Source: Sphingopyxis panaciterrae (lineage in GTDB: Bacteria > Pseudomonadota > Alphaproteobacteria > Sphingomonadales > Sphingomonadaceae). Taken from it: a stretch of DNA of 64,000 nt. Where the stretch lies: positions 1-64,000 of the forward strand of contig NZ_JAASQN010000010.1 in NCBI RefSeq assembly GCF_011762125.1. The letters run 5' to 3'. Every line of letters starts with the position of its first letter. The first letter of the stretch is position 1. Position numbers and translations under genes: made by a program. Of this stretch, positions 17,593-26,207 are shown piece by piece. The notes under the pieces are model-generated. The model searched no databases. It was not told where the DNA came from and saw only the letters and a program-made list of their open reading frames with translations.

Positions 17593-17973
17593 TTACGAAG
17601 CCCTGGCGAACGAAAGGTCGGCCACTTCAGCCGCATGATCGTTGCTGCCTTCGTCGGCCAGCGCCGCGCCCGAAGGCGGCTTGACGCCAGCGCCGAACAT
17701 GCGCGTGCCGAGGCCCACCTCCTTTTGCGTCACCGTCAGCGCGAGATGCGCGTCGGTGAGCAGCTGACGAACCTCGCCCGCCGCAGCGAGAGCGTGCGCG
17801 ACTTTCGACATCGCTTCCTGGCCGACGATCGCGGACATGTTGGTTTCACGGCGCGCGGTCGGCAAGGTTGCCGCAAGCTGGGCGATCCGGATCATCAACT
17901 CATCGACGGCATCTTCGGCACGATGCAGCTCGGTGGCGATCCTCTTCGCTGCGGAAACTCTTTCGTTCAGCAT
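17593..17973 (-). CDS. Small helical protein of unknown function beside a membrane-bound LuxR regulator
   Basis: The 126-residue product is helical and soluble (RIATELHRAEDAVDELMIRI, VAHALAAAGEVRQLLTDAHL). I chose ATG 17973, preceded by AAGGGA; the frame remains open to 18027. It lies 63 nt downstream of the LuxR-type gene on the same strand and is probably co-transcribed. It may be the product through which the regulator acts, or its partner (inference). Confidence 0.55.
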   Translation of the reverse strand: MLNERVSAAKRIATELHRAEDAVDELMIRIAQLAATLPTARRETNMSAIVGQEAMSKVAHALAAAGEVRQLLTDAHLALTVTQKEVGLGTRMFGAGVKPPSGAALADEGSNDHAAEVADLSFARAS

Positions 17974-18036
17974 ATGATGGTCCCTTGAAATAAGGGAATG
18001 CCAACGGTCCCCCCCGCAGCATTCCAAATCGAACGT

Positions 18037-18528
18037 TCAGGTCAAAACACGACCTAGTCCGACAAGGATCGAATAGAGGGCGGAAAAAGCCAAAATGGTC
18101 GCGAAGGCGATCAGGATCGGCCAGATTATCCTTTCCATCAACCCGTGCCGGTTGGACGGCTGGGACGCGGTCGGAAATGGCGAACCGATATCAAAAACCC
18201 GCCCCGCCGTACTGCGCCCCGGATCGCCATCGTTGGCGGGTGGAGGGCCGCCTAGGTCGATCAGTTGATATGTCAAAGGCTGATAAGGAGTAACATGATC
18301 GAAGACACCGTTACGCGCCAATATACGTGCGGCCTCTATCCTGTTCGAAACATTTAACTTTCTCAAGGACCGCCGAACGCGTTCATCAACCGTATGCGGC
18401 GAAACGCCCATCAGGCGCGCGATCTCCTTGGAATTTTTATGCTCGAAAACATGCCGCAACGTCTCGATTTGCGCGGCCGAAAGGAGACTGATGTAATTGT
18501 CGGGGTCACCTTGCACGCGCCCCCGCAT
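18037..18528 (-). CDS. LuxR-type DNA-binding protein with C-terminal membrane anchor
   Basis: The 163-residue product has a LuxR/NarL helix-turn-helix at residues 15-75 (LSAAQIETLRHVFEHKNSKE, then IARLMGVSPHTVDERVRRSL), a Pro/Gly-rich linker, and a single hydrophobic helix near the C-terminus (IWPILIAFATILAFSALYSI). There is no sensory or receiver domain, so it resembles an inner-membrane-tethered transcription factor. The layout DNA-binding, linker, membrane helix is directly visible; the regulatory consequence is inference. Confidence 0.75.
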   Translation of the reverse strand: MRGRVQGDPDNYISLLSAAQIETLRHVFEHKNSKEIARLMGVSPHTVDERVRRSLRKLNVSNRIEAARILARNGVFDHVTPYQPLTYQLIDLGGPPPANDGDPGRSTAGRVFDIGSPFPTASQPSNRHGLMERIIWPILIAFATILAFSALYSILVGLGRVLT

Positions 18529-18638
18529 AGAGCATCACGAGTCGAAATCAAGTTAGGCAGACACATGTGTCACCTATTCGTTACCTCTGGGTTAACGTTA
18601 CATTGACGAAAAACGCCGGCGGCATGGCGGGCGTTTCC

Positions 18639-19397
18639 CTATCCCTTCGGATCCGGCAAAAAATGCTCTCCGGCCCCCGGCCCACTCCGTTCCCCTGCCG
18701 CCTGCAGGGCCCGGTAGCGCGCCATCGACCTTTCGATATGGCGCCGGGCGGCCCGGCGCGCCGCGGCCGCATCGCCCGCCTCGATCGCGGCATAGATCGC
18801 CTGATGATCGCGGTTGATCGTCCGCGCATAGCGTTGATGCTGGGATGCGTCGCTGCCCTGCAAATAGAGCTGGCGCGACGGAACCAACCTGACCCCCAGG
18901 AACTGCGTGAAGCGGATGAAATAGGGGTTGGCGGTGGCACGCGCGATCGCCGCGTGAAATTCGGTGTCCGCGGCGACCGAGCGATCGACGTCGGTGCTTT
19001 CGTCCATCGCCGTCAACGCGGCCCGGATGGCGGCCAAATCCGGCGCGGTGCGCCGCTGCGCCGCGAGCTCGGCCATTTCGACTTCAAATCCCATGCGCAT
19101 CTCGAGGAGTTGCAGGACGTCGCCGATATTGCCGATCTCGTCGGGCGTCACCTGAAAGGCACGATATTGCGCACCGTCGGCGACATAAGCGCCCGACCCT
19201 CGCCGCGACACGAGCAGGCCGCGCGCGGCAAGCCGTGAATAGGCTTCGCGGACGACCGTCCGGCTGACGCCGAAATCCTCGGTGATCGCCTTTTCGGTCG
19301 GAAAGCGCGATCCCGGCGGCATGTCCCCCGTTTCGATCTGTTCCTCGAAGCGCTGGACAAGATCGTCCGCGAGAGAAGCCGCCTTGGTTACCGCCAT
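18639..19397 (-). CDS. FadR-subfamily GntR regulator, probably of uronate catabolism
   Basis: Likely repressor of the adjacent polyuronide genes. The 252-residue product has an N-terminal winged helix (PGSRFPTEKAITEDFGVSRT, VVREAYSRLAARGLLVSRRG) and a C-terminal FCD-type all-helical effector domain with metal-binding His candidates (DTEFHAAIARA, RDHQAIYAAIEAGD). FadR-type proteins such as UxuR and ExuR bind palindromes like TTGTCTGACAA, and GTTGTCTGACAAC occurs at 21570-21582 between manD and the glycosidase gene. It is 32 nt upstream of nothing but the DUF4861 gene end, so it is transcribed with or after that operon. Confidence 0.82.
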   Translation of the reverse strand: MAVTKAASLADDLVQRFEEQIETGDMPPGSRFPTEKAITEDFGVSRTVVREAYSRLAARGLLVSRRGSGAYVADGAQYRAFQVTPDEIGNIGDVLQLLEMRMGFEVEMAELAAQRRTAPDLAAIRAALTAMDESTDVDRSVAADTEFHAAIARATANPYFIRFTQFLGVRLVPSRQLYLQGSDASQHQRYARTINRDHQAIYAAIEAGDAAAARRAARRHIERSMARYRALQAAGERSGPGAGEHFLPDPKG

Positions 19398-19429
19398 GGG
19401 CCAGCGTTATCACCGCGCCACGATGCTGG

Positions 19430-20332
19430 CTAGGGTCCGTGCGGCGGCCGGAAATCGGGGCGCTGGGCGTCGACATAAGCCTGCCACGCTGACCTGGTGG
19501 CGAAGTCGCCGCCGCGATCCCACGCCGCGCCGCTGTAATAGACGAACGGCGTTCCCGGCCGGACGCGGGCAAGGATCAGATAATTGTCGGCGTCTTCGGC
19601 AAAGCCGGCGAACGATGCCGGATCGACGATCACGGCCGCGGCCATCCGGCCCTTGTTACCGTCCGCCGGACCCCACCATGTCAAGCGGGCCGCGGCGCCG
19701 TCCTGCTTCACTTCGCCGGGCTGGTTTCCATTGATCGGCCGCTTCGCAATGCCGATGCCGACGATCAATTCGCCCTCACTATTCGATGCGATCGTCGACA
19801 CCAGCCGGGTGAAGTTCGTTCCCGCCGGCAAAGTGAAACGCCGCGTCTCGCGGACGGTGCGGAGCGTGTCGACCGGCCATGGTTCATAATCGACGGTGAA
19901 GTCGGCGACACCGGGTCCCGATTTCAGGATGCGCGGCCGGACATAATTGCGCGACGTCCACAGCTTGTTGTCGTACCAGATGCCAAGCCCGCCAGCCCCG
20001 CGCCCGGTCCCGACATTATAGAAGTCCAGCCCTTCGCCATGGTCGGCGTGCTGGTCACCGGTGCGGAGCTGCCGGTCCATATAGGGCCAGCGCACCCGCT
20101 TTCCCCATGCATCGATTCCCGACGACGACGGCGGCTCGGCCCGTTCGAGCGCGCGGCCGTAGATGCGATAGGCGATCCGGTCATTCTCCCATAACAGGTC
20201 ATCATATCGATAGTCGGCGATCAGCGCCGCGGCCCGCGCTTTCTGCTCTGCGGCTGTCGCCGGCCGCAGCGGTTTGTGATCCGCCGCCGCAGCCGGAACC
20301 GACAGCAGGGCCAGGGAGAGCAGTGCGCGCAT
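19430..20332 (-). CDS. DUF4861-family secreted protein
   Basis: The 300-residue product begins with a signal peptide ([17 protein letters not shown]) and carries the DUF4861 pattern YDDLLWENDRIAYRIYG, followed by WDNKLW-like and YVDAQRP segments of a predicted beta-sandwich fold. DUF4861 proteins are repeatedly found in pectin and polyuronide utilisation loci, but their reaction is not established as far as I know. The start at 20332 overlaps the manD stop (TGATG), so it is translationally coupled to manD. Confidence 0.75.
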   Translation of the reverse strand: MRALLSLALLSVPAAAADHKPLRPATAAEQKARAAALIADYRYDDLLWENDRIAYRIYGRALERAEPPSSSGIDAWGKRVRWPYMDRQLRTGDQHADHGEGLDFYNVGTGRGAGGLGIWYDNKLWTSRNYVRPRILKSGPGVADFTVDYEPWPVDTLRTVRETRRFTLPAGTNFTRLVSTIASNSEGELIVGIGIAKRPINGNQPGEVKQDGAAARLTWWGPADGNKGRMAAAVIVDPASFAGFAEDADNYLILARVRPGTPFVYYSGAAWDRGGDFATRSAWQAYVDAQRPDFRPPHGP

Positions 20333-21543
20333 CACCAGCTCCACATCGTCCCGTCCTCGAGCCGGTTCACCGGCAGATAGGCGCGCGCATAAGGAAAGGT
20401 TCCGGCCAGCGCCTCATCGATATCGACCCCCAGCCCGGGCGCCTCGCCGGGATGGAGCATGCCGTCGGCAAAGCGCCAGGCATGCGGAAAGACCGCGTCG
20501 GTTTCGGCCGTGTGGCGCATATATTCCTGGATACCGAAATTGGGGATCGCGAGGCCGAGGTGCAGCGCCGCCGCCATCGTCACCGGCGACAGGTCGGTGG
20601 CGCCATGGCAACCGGTGCGGATCTGATGGAGATCAGCGAGCGAGGCGATCTGGCGCATATGCGTGATCCCGCCCGCGTGGAGCACGGTGGCGCGAATATA
20701 GTCGATCAGCCGGTTCTCGATCAGCGCCTTGCAATCCCAGACCGAGGAGAAAATCTCGCCGACCGCCAAGGGTGTCGTCGTGTGCTGGCGGATCAGGCGG
20801 AACGCGTCCTGATCCTCGGCCGGGGTCGCATCCTCGATCCAGAAGGGACGGTAGGGCTCGAGATCCTTGCCAAGCCGCGCCGCCTCGATCGGGGTCAGCC
20901 GATGGTGAACGTCGTGGAGCAGATGGACGTCCCAGCCCAGCGCCGCGCGCGCCGCCGCGAACAATTCGGGGACGACGCGCAGATATTTCGCCGTCGACCA
21001 GCTATTCTCGCTCGGCAGGTCATTGTCGGCGGGCTCGTAGAAATAGCGGTCCTTGCTGACGCCATAGGTCGACGCCATCCCCGGCACGCCGCACTGCAGG
21101 CGAATCGCCTTGTAACCCTGGCGCTGGTAATCGAGCGCCGCTTCGATGGTGTCGGCAATGCTTGTTCCATTGGCATGGCCATAGACCATGCAGCCTTCCC
21201 GGCTTGCACCACCGAGCAACTGATAGACGGGCAAACCCGCAACCTTGCCCTTGATGTCCCACAGCGCCATGTCGACCGCCGCGATCGCCGCCATCGTCAC
21301 CGGACCGCGCCGCCAATAGGCGCCTTTGTACAGATATTGCCAGATATCCTCGATCCGGTGCGCGTCGCGGCCGATCAGGCAGGGGGCGACATGGTCGGCG
21401 AGATAGCTGACCACCGCGAGCTCGCGGCCGTTCAGCGTCGCGTCGCCGACGCCGGTCGTGCCGTCGTCGCATGCGACCTTCAGCGTCACGAAATTGCGCC
21501 CCGGGCTTGTCACGATAACGCGTGCTGACACGATCTTCGGCAT
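20332..21543 (-). CDS. manD: D-mannonate dehydratase, enolase superfamily (ManD)
   Basis: Converts D-mannonate to 2-keto-3-deoxy-D-gluconate in glucuronate catabolism. The 403-residue product shows the enolase-superfamily layout: capping domain, then a barrel with [20 protein letters not shown], the ManD loop [15 protein letters not shown], metal ligands in [21 protein letters not shown] and AVGEIFSS, and a C-terminal His in [11 protein letters not shown]. The C-terminus DGTMWSW is typical. These features match the ManD group first described from Novosphingobium; some close relatives have low activity, so the exact rate is open. Confidence 0.9.
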   Translation of the reverse strand: MPKIVSARVIVTSPGRNFVTLKVACDDGTTGVGDATLNGRELAVVSYLADHVAPCLIGRDAHRIEDIWQYLYKGAYWRRGPVTMAAIAAVDMALWDIKGKVAGLPVYQLLGGASREGCMVYGHANGTSIADTIEAALDYQRQGYKAIRLQCGVPGMASTYGVSKDRYFYEPADNDLPSENSWSTAKYLRVVPELFAAARAALGWDVHLLHDVHHRLTPIEAARLGKDLEPYRPFWIEDATPAEDQDAFRLIRQHTTTPLAVGEIFSSVWDCKALIENRLIDYIRATVLHAGGITHMRQIASLADLHQIRTGCHGATDLSPVTMAAALHLGLAIPNFGIQEYMRHTAETDAVFPHAWRFADGMLHPGEAPGLGVDIDEALAGTFPYARAYLPVNRLEDGTMWSW

Positions 21544-21569
21544 GGTCTTCCCCTCGGTCCAAAATCAAA

Positions 21570-21582
21570 GTTGTCTGACAAC
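21570..21582. promoter_or_regulatory. Probable operator of the FadR-type regulator
   Basis: GTTGTCTGACAAC is a perfect 13-bp palindrome with an odd centre in the 118-nt divergent gap between manD and the GH105-like gene. It closely resembles known FadR-family UxuR/ExuR-type sites, and a FadR-type gene lies 2 kb away. Confidence 0.6.
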
Positions 21583-21661
21583 CTTATTGACAGGGCCGGA
21601 CGAAAAGGGAAAGAGATATGTCAACGCCATCGGCCGCTCCGGCCCCCGCAAAGGATGTGAC

Positions 21662-22816
21662 ATGTCGCTGAGCCTGCTTGCCCCGCTCATGCTGATCAGC
21701 GCCTCGGCGGCGGCCCCGGCCGAACCCGTCATGCCGCAGCCCGCCGATATCCTCGTCGAAACGCGCCGCGTCGCCGACTGGCAGCTCGCGCACCGAGCGG
21801 CGTGGGACAAGATGCCGGCAGCGCGGCCGAGCGTGCGCAACCCGCGCGACTGGCAACAGGCAACCTTCTGGGTCGCGCTCACCGACCTTGCCGAACGCGA
21901 CATACGCTACCGCGACCCGGTCATCGAACTGGGCCGCGCCGAGGCATGGCAACTCGGCAAGCTCGCCTTCCACGCCGACGACCAGTTGATTGCGCAGGCG
22001 TGGGAATGGGCGGCGCGCAACGGCGCCGGCGACGCGCTCGCCCCGTCGCGGGCCTATTTCGACAATGTCCTGACCAACCGCCGGACCAACAGCCTGGAAT
22101 TCACCCCCACCCGGCCCGGCGGCGGCTATTCGCTGTGCACCGAACGCTGGTGCTGGTGCGACGCCTTGTTCATGGCACCGCCGACGATGCTGCGCATCGG
22201 AATAGCGACCGGCGATCCGCGCTACGCCGCCTTTGTTCACGCGGAATGGAAAGCGACGACCGACTATCTCTATGATCCGGGCGAAGACCTGTATTTCCGC
22301 GACAGCCGCTTTTTCGGCCAGCGCGATGCCAAGGGACGCAAGCTGTTCTGGAGCCGCGGCAATGGCTGGGTGATGGGCGGCCTCGTCCGCGTGCTGCAGG
22401 TGCTCGGCGACGACGACCCGCAGCGCCCCTATTATGAGGGGCGGTTCAGAAAGATGGCGGCGAAGCTGGTGACGCTGCAAAAGGCCGATGGCTATTGGCC
22501 CGCGTCGCTGCTCGATCAGGATCCGGGCACGCCGCCCGAAGCGAGCGGCACCGCCTTCTTCACCTATGCCTTTGCATGGGGCGTCGACAACGGGCTGCTC
22601 GACCGCAAGGTCTATGAACCTGCGGCAGTGCGCGGATGGACGGCGCTCGGCCAGGCGGTCCAGCCCGACGGGATGCTCGGCTGGGTCCAGCAGGTCGGCG
22701 ACCGGCCCGACAGCGTTTCGGCGCACGAAACGCAATTCTACGGCACCGGCGCCTTCATCCTCGCGGGGACGGCGATGTACGATCTGGCGCAGAGAGGCCG
22801 TCGGCACGCCAGGTAA
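21662..22816 (+). CDS. GH105/GH88-like unsaturated uronyl hydrolase
   Basis: Likely removes the unsaturated uronic acid left at oligosaccharide ends by a lyase. The 384-residue product starts with a signal peptide (SLLAPLMLISASAAAPAEP) and has the (alpha/alpha)6-barrel motifs WCWCDALFMAPP (a candidate catalytic Asp), SRGNGWVMGGLVRVL and SGTAFFTYAFAWGVDNG. These fit GH105/YteR-like enzymes better than GH88. I chose ATG 21662, after which the signal peptide begins; the frame is open upstream to 21458 across the operator. Confidence 0.85.
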   Translation: MSLSLLAPLMLISASAAAPAEPVMPQPADILVETRRVADWQLAHRAAWDKMPAARPSVRNPRDWQQATFWVALTDLAERDIRYRDPVIELGRAEAWQLGKLAFHADDQLIAQAWEWAARNGAGDALAPSRAYFDNVLTNRRTNSLEFTPTRPGGGYSLCTERWCWCDALFMAPPTMLRIGIATGDPRYAAFVHAEWKATTDYLYDPGEDLYFRDSRFFGQRDAKGRKLFWSRGNGWVMGGLVRVLQVLGDDDPQRPYYEGRFRKMAAKLVTLQKADGYWPASLLDQDPGTPPEASGTAFFTYAFAWGVDNGLLDRKVYEPAAVRGWTALGQAVQPDGMLGWVQQVGDRPDSVSAHETQFYGTGAFILAGTAMYDLAQRGRRHAR

Positions 22817-22821
22817 TCCCA

Positions 22822-22888
22822 CTTCTTCGTGGCTTTGGCCTTTGTGCGAATCAAAAAATCTCGCACAAAGGCCGAAGCCACGAAGAAG
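22822..22888. repeat. Inverted repeat, family C copy 1, possible terminator
   Basis: A 28-bp left arm (22822-22849, starting CTTCTTCGTGGC) pairs with the right arm (22861-22888, ending GCCACGAAGAAG) with one mismatch; the loop is 11 nt and A-rich. It starts 6 nt after the GH105-like stop codon. A related element with CTTCTTTGCGCC arms is at 47930-47999, and both are followed by a GCGGGAATGA segment. Confidence 0.7.
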
Positions 22889-22958
22889 GAAAAAAGGAAG
22901 GCAGCGGGATTCCCACCCTTGCGGGAATGATAGGAATTATATGTGCGAATCTTAGGTC

Positions 22959-23185
22959 GCGTGGACAAATTCGCTCGTCGAACGTCGGCTTTGGGGTGGG
23001 GAGCGGACATATAGCCCTCTCCCCTTCAGGGGAGAGGGTTGGGAGAGGGGGACGCGTAAAAGCCCCTCTCAACTGCGGCTAGCCGGTAAACCGGCAAGCC
23101 TCCGTATCTCTCCCCTAAAGGGGAGAGAGCAAGCCTCCCAAACGTCCGCTCCCAGCCGATAACGGACATTCGAATTTGTCCACGC
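22959..23185. repeat. 227-bp nested palindromic element
   Basis: The outer 15-bp arms GCGTGGACAAATTCG (22959-22973) and CGAATTTGTCCACGC (23171-23185) are perfect. Inside them, GGGAGCGGAC pairs with GTCCGCTCCC, and two internal hairpins (CTCTCCCC / GGGGAGAG) face each other around a centre with no coding potential. Part of the left half (GGCTTTGGGGTGGGGAGCGG) recurs in degraded form at about 63025-63052. This, with the preceding inverted repeat, fills the 526-nt gap between the glycosidase and the receptor gene. Confidence 0.7.
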
Positions 23186-23280
23186 AGCCTAGCCAGCGCC
23201 GTGCTGGCAACCGCCGCCCATCGTGCCCCAGCCGGCCAAGAGATGGATTGACGAAAAGGGCAAAGTTGTACTACATCTGA

Positions 23281-23300
23281 AATTGACACCGGTATCAATT
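23281..23300. promoter_or_regulatory. LacI-type operator-like palindrome upstream of TonB receptor
   Basis: AATTGACACCGGTATCAATT is a 20-bp palindrome with one mismatched pair, centred on CCGG, 43 nt before the receptor start. LacI-family sites typically have a central CG and this symmetry. It differs from the sites assigned to the LacI gene at 49.5 kb, so a regulator outside the window is more likely. Confidence 0.5.
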
Positions 23301-23342
23301 TACCGCGCTGGCGCGTAGACCGGCGGAACTGGGAGAGAGACA

Positions 23343-26207
23343 ATGACATCACGATCGGCCCTGATCGCCCGCGCTTCGCTGCTTGCGCCGGCGACGCTGC
23401 TCGCCGCCGCCCCCGCGTGGAGCCAGGACAGCGTCGCCGCAGCTGCAGATACGGCCGATACGGCCGCCGGCGACGAAATCATCGTCACCGGCGCGCGCGC
23501 GACCCAGCGGTCGTCGATCGAGTATAAGCGCGCCGCCGACGTCGTCGTCGACGGCCTCGTCAGCGACGAGATCGGCGCGACACCCGACAATTCGATCGGC
23601 GACACGCTCGAGCGCATCGTCGGCGTTTCGGCCGACCGCTTCAAGGGCAATGCCAACGAACTGTCGGTGCGCGGCCTCGGCCCGACACTCAGCTTTTCGA
23701 CCTTCAACGGCCGCGAGGTGTCGACCGCGGGCCCCGACCGTTCGGTCGCTTTCCAGCAATTCCCGTCCGAACTGGTCAACGGCGTCCTCGTCTACAAGAC
23801 GCAGCGCGCCGACTTTCTGGAAGGCGGCGTCGGCGGGGTGATCGAACTCAAGTCGATGAAGCCGCTCGACTATGGCAAGCGCCGCATCCAGTTCGAGTTG
23901 CGCGGCGATTTCCAGCCGCAGGACGATGACGTCTATCAGCATGACGGCCTCGGCTATCGCGGCAACATCTCCTACGTCGACCAGTTTTCGACCGCGATCG
24001 GCGATATCGGCATTTCGATCGGCTATCAGCGGCAGGATACGACCGCGCCCGAGGATTATTACAACGGCAACTCGACCTTCCAGCTATGCAACACCGCCGC
24101 GACCAACGGCGCGACGAACAGCCTGAATTGCGCCTTCACTCCAGCCGCGCGCAACGCGAACGAGACGATCGTCGATCCCTATTTCGCCAATTCGTCGCGC
24201 AGTTTCCGCACCCAGAAGACATCCGAAGTGCGCGATGCGATCATCGGCGCGATCCAGTGGCGCCCCACCCCGGATTTCGAGATTTCGATCGACGGCCAAT
24301 ATTCGAAGCGCAACAGCCGCGAGGAGCGCAACGTGCTGGGGATCACCGAGGGGCTGCGCGGGGTTCAGCCACTGATCGTCGGGACCGGCAGCAACGGCTA
24401 TTCGCCGCATTCGCTGATCAGCTATCGCGGCAATTCGAACCTCGAAAACCAGCTCGAAACGCGCCAGCGCAACGAGGAATATCTGGGCGGCGGGCTCAGC
24501 CTCATCTGGTCGCCCGAGCGGTGGAACGTCGCGTTCGACGCCTCCTATTCGAACAGCCACCGCACCGAGACGCAGAAGCAGACGCGCATGCGGTCGAACC
24601 GCCGCGTCGGTTATACGCTGAGCTATGAGGACGATAATGTCGTGCCGGTCGTCGCGTTCGACGATTTCGACATCACCGATCCCGACCTGTTCGTGACCAC
24701 CGCGCCCAATTCGGTTTATGCGCGGCGCCGCTTCGTCACCGATCGCGAGGATCGCATCTGGGCGGCAAAGCTCGACATCGAACGCGAACTCGACGGCTTC
24801 CTCACCGGCGTGAAGTTCGGCGGCCGTTTTTCCGACCACCACCGCACCAACGACAATGCCCGCAACAATGATCTCAACACATTGGCGGCGATCGACGGGG
24901 TCAGCCCGGCCGAGCTGATCGCGCAGGCAAACCGGCAGTGCCGCACGCCCTTCACCACCTCCTCCTATATGCGCGGCATGGGGACCAACGTCACCCGCTG
25001 GGCCAGCTTCGACAATGACTGCCTGTTCCGGACCTTCACCGGCAGCGACGATGCGCTGCCGACCCCGGCCGACGGCCGCGATCCCAGCGACATCGACGTG
25101 CGCGAGCGCATCTACGCCGCCTATGCGATGGCCAATTTCGAATCGGACCTCGGCAATGTGCCGGTCAGCGGCAATATCGGCCTGCGCTGGGTGAAGACCG
25201 ACATCACGTCAAAGGGGTATCGCCAGCCCTATATCCTGACGATCGAAAGCGCCGGCGACACTTATAGCATCGACGTCGATCCGAACGGCGAACTCGTGTC
25301 GAACATCACCAAGGGCAGCTATAATTATTTCCTGCCGAGCGCGAACATCGCCTTCGACCTGTCGCAGCAGGTCAAGCTGCGCCTGGCCGCCTATCGCGCC
25401 ATCGCCCGGTCGGGGATCGAAAGCTTCGGCGCCGGGATCAACCTCAACCCGTCCGAAGGAACCGGGACCGGCAACATCATCTTCGATGCGACGACCGGCA
25501 ATCCGAACCTGAAACCGCTGCGCGCGTGGAACGTCGATGCCAGCCTCGAACTTTATGCCTCGCAGGACACGCTCGTCTCAATCGCCGGCTATTATAAATG
25601 GGCCAAGGGCACGGTGATCAGCGCCGAGGAATCGATTCCGACCGACATCACCGTCACGACGATCCGCGACGGCGGCGCGCCGGTCACCGAAACGATCATA
25701 ATCAACCCCGTCGCCCCCGCGAACGACGATGAAACGCGCCATCTTTACGGGGTCGAGGCGACCGCGAGCCATGCCTTCACCTGGCTGCCCGATCCGCTCG
25801 ACGGGCTGGGCATCCAGGGTTCGGTCAATCGCGCTTTCGCCAATTTCGAATATCCCGACACCTCCCCGATCGCGGGCTATGTCGACCCGGCGAACCTGAT
25901 CGGGCTGTCGAAATGGACCGCGAGCGGATCGGTGTGGTTCGAAAAATGGGGCCTCTCGCTGCGCGCCAATCTTCGTTACCGGTCGGGCTATTACAAGCCC
26001 AACGGCGGCACCAACCGCGAAATTCGCGGCGGCACCTATCTCAACCTGTCGGCACAATATGACGTCATGCCGAACGTCCAGCTGAAGCTGCAGGCGCTCA
26101 ACGTCACCGGGACCAACGACATCATGGTCAAGGGCGGCTACGACAGCATCGCCGAGGTGTCGCGCAGCGGGACGCAATATTTCTTCGGCGTCCGCGTCCG
26201 CCTGTGA
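23343..26207 (+). CDS. TonB-dependent receptor, polyuronide locus
   Basis: Outer-membrane active transporter, probably for oligo-uronides. The 954-residue product has a signal peptide (LIARASLLAPATLLAAAPAW), a TonB-box-like EIIVTGARA, a plug domain (DTLERIVGVSADR, ELSVRGLGPTLSFSTFNGRE, GGVGGVIELKS) and a 22-strand-type barrel ending in the aromatic/Leu pattern YFFGVRVRL. GGGAGAGAGACA precedes the ATG. The lyase gene overlaps its stop (GTGA), so receptor and lyases form one operon. Confidence 0.92.
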   Translation: MTSRSALIARASLLAPATLLAAAPAWSQDSVAAAADTADTAAGDEIIVTGARATQRSSIEYKRAADVVVDGLVSDEIGATPDNSIGDTLERIVGVSADRFKGNANELSVRGLGPTLSFSTFNGREVSTAGPDRSVAFQQFPSELVNGVLVYKTQRADFLEGGVGGVIELKSMKPLDYGKRRIQFELRGDFQPQDDDVYQHDGLGYRGNISYVDQFSTAIGDIGISIGYQRQDTTAPEDYYNGNSTFQLCNTAATNGATNSLNCAFTPAARNANETIVDPYFANSSRSFRTQKTSEVRDAIIGAIQWRPTPDFEISIDGQYSKRNSREERNVLGITEGLRGVQPLIVGTGSNGYSPHSLISYRGNSNLENQLETRQRNEEYLGGGLSLIWSPERWNVAFDASYSNSHRTETQKQTRMRSNRRVGYTLSYEDDNVVPVVAFDDFDITDPDLFVTTAPNSVYARRRFVTDREDRIWAAKLDIERELDGFLTGVKFGGRFSDHHRTNDNARNNDLNTLAAIDGVSPAELIAQANRQCRTPFTTSSYMRGMGTNVTRWASFDNDCLFRTFTGSDDALPTPADGRDPSDIDVRERIYAAYAMANFESDLGNVPVSGNIGLRWVKTDITSKGYRQPYILTIESAGDTYSIDVDPNGELVSNITKGSYNYFLPSANIAFDLSQQVKLRLAAYRAIARSGIESFGAGINLNPSEGTGTGNIIFDATTGNPNLKPLRAWNVDASLELYASQDTLVSIAGYYKWAKGTVISAEESIPTDITVTTIRDGGAPVTETIIINPVAPANDDETRHLYGVEATASHAFTWLPDPLDGLGIQGSVNRAFANFEYPDTSPIAGYVDPANLIGLSKWTASGSVWFEKWGLSLRANLRYRSGYYKPNGGTNREIRGGTYLNLSAQYDVMPNVQLKLQALNVTGTNDIMVKGGYDSIAEVSRSGTQYFFGVRVRL

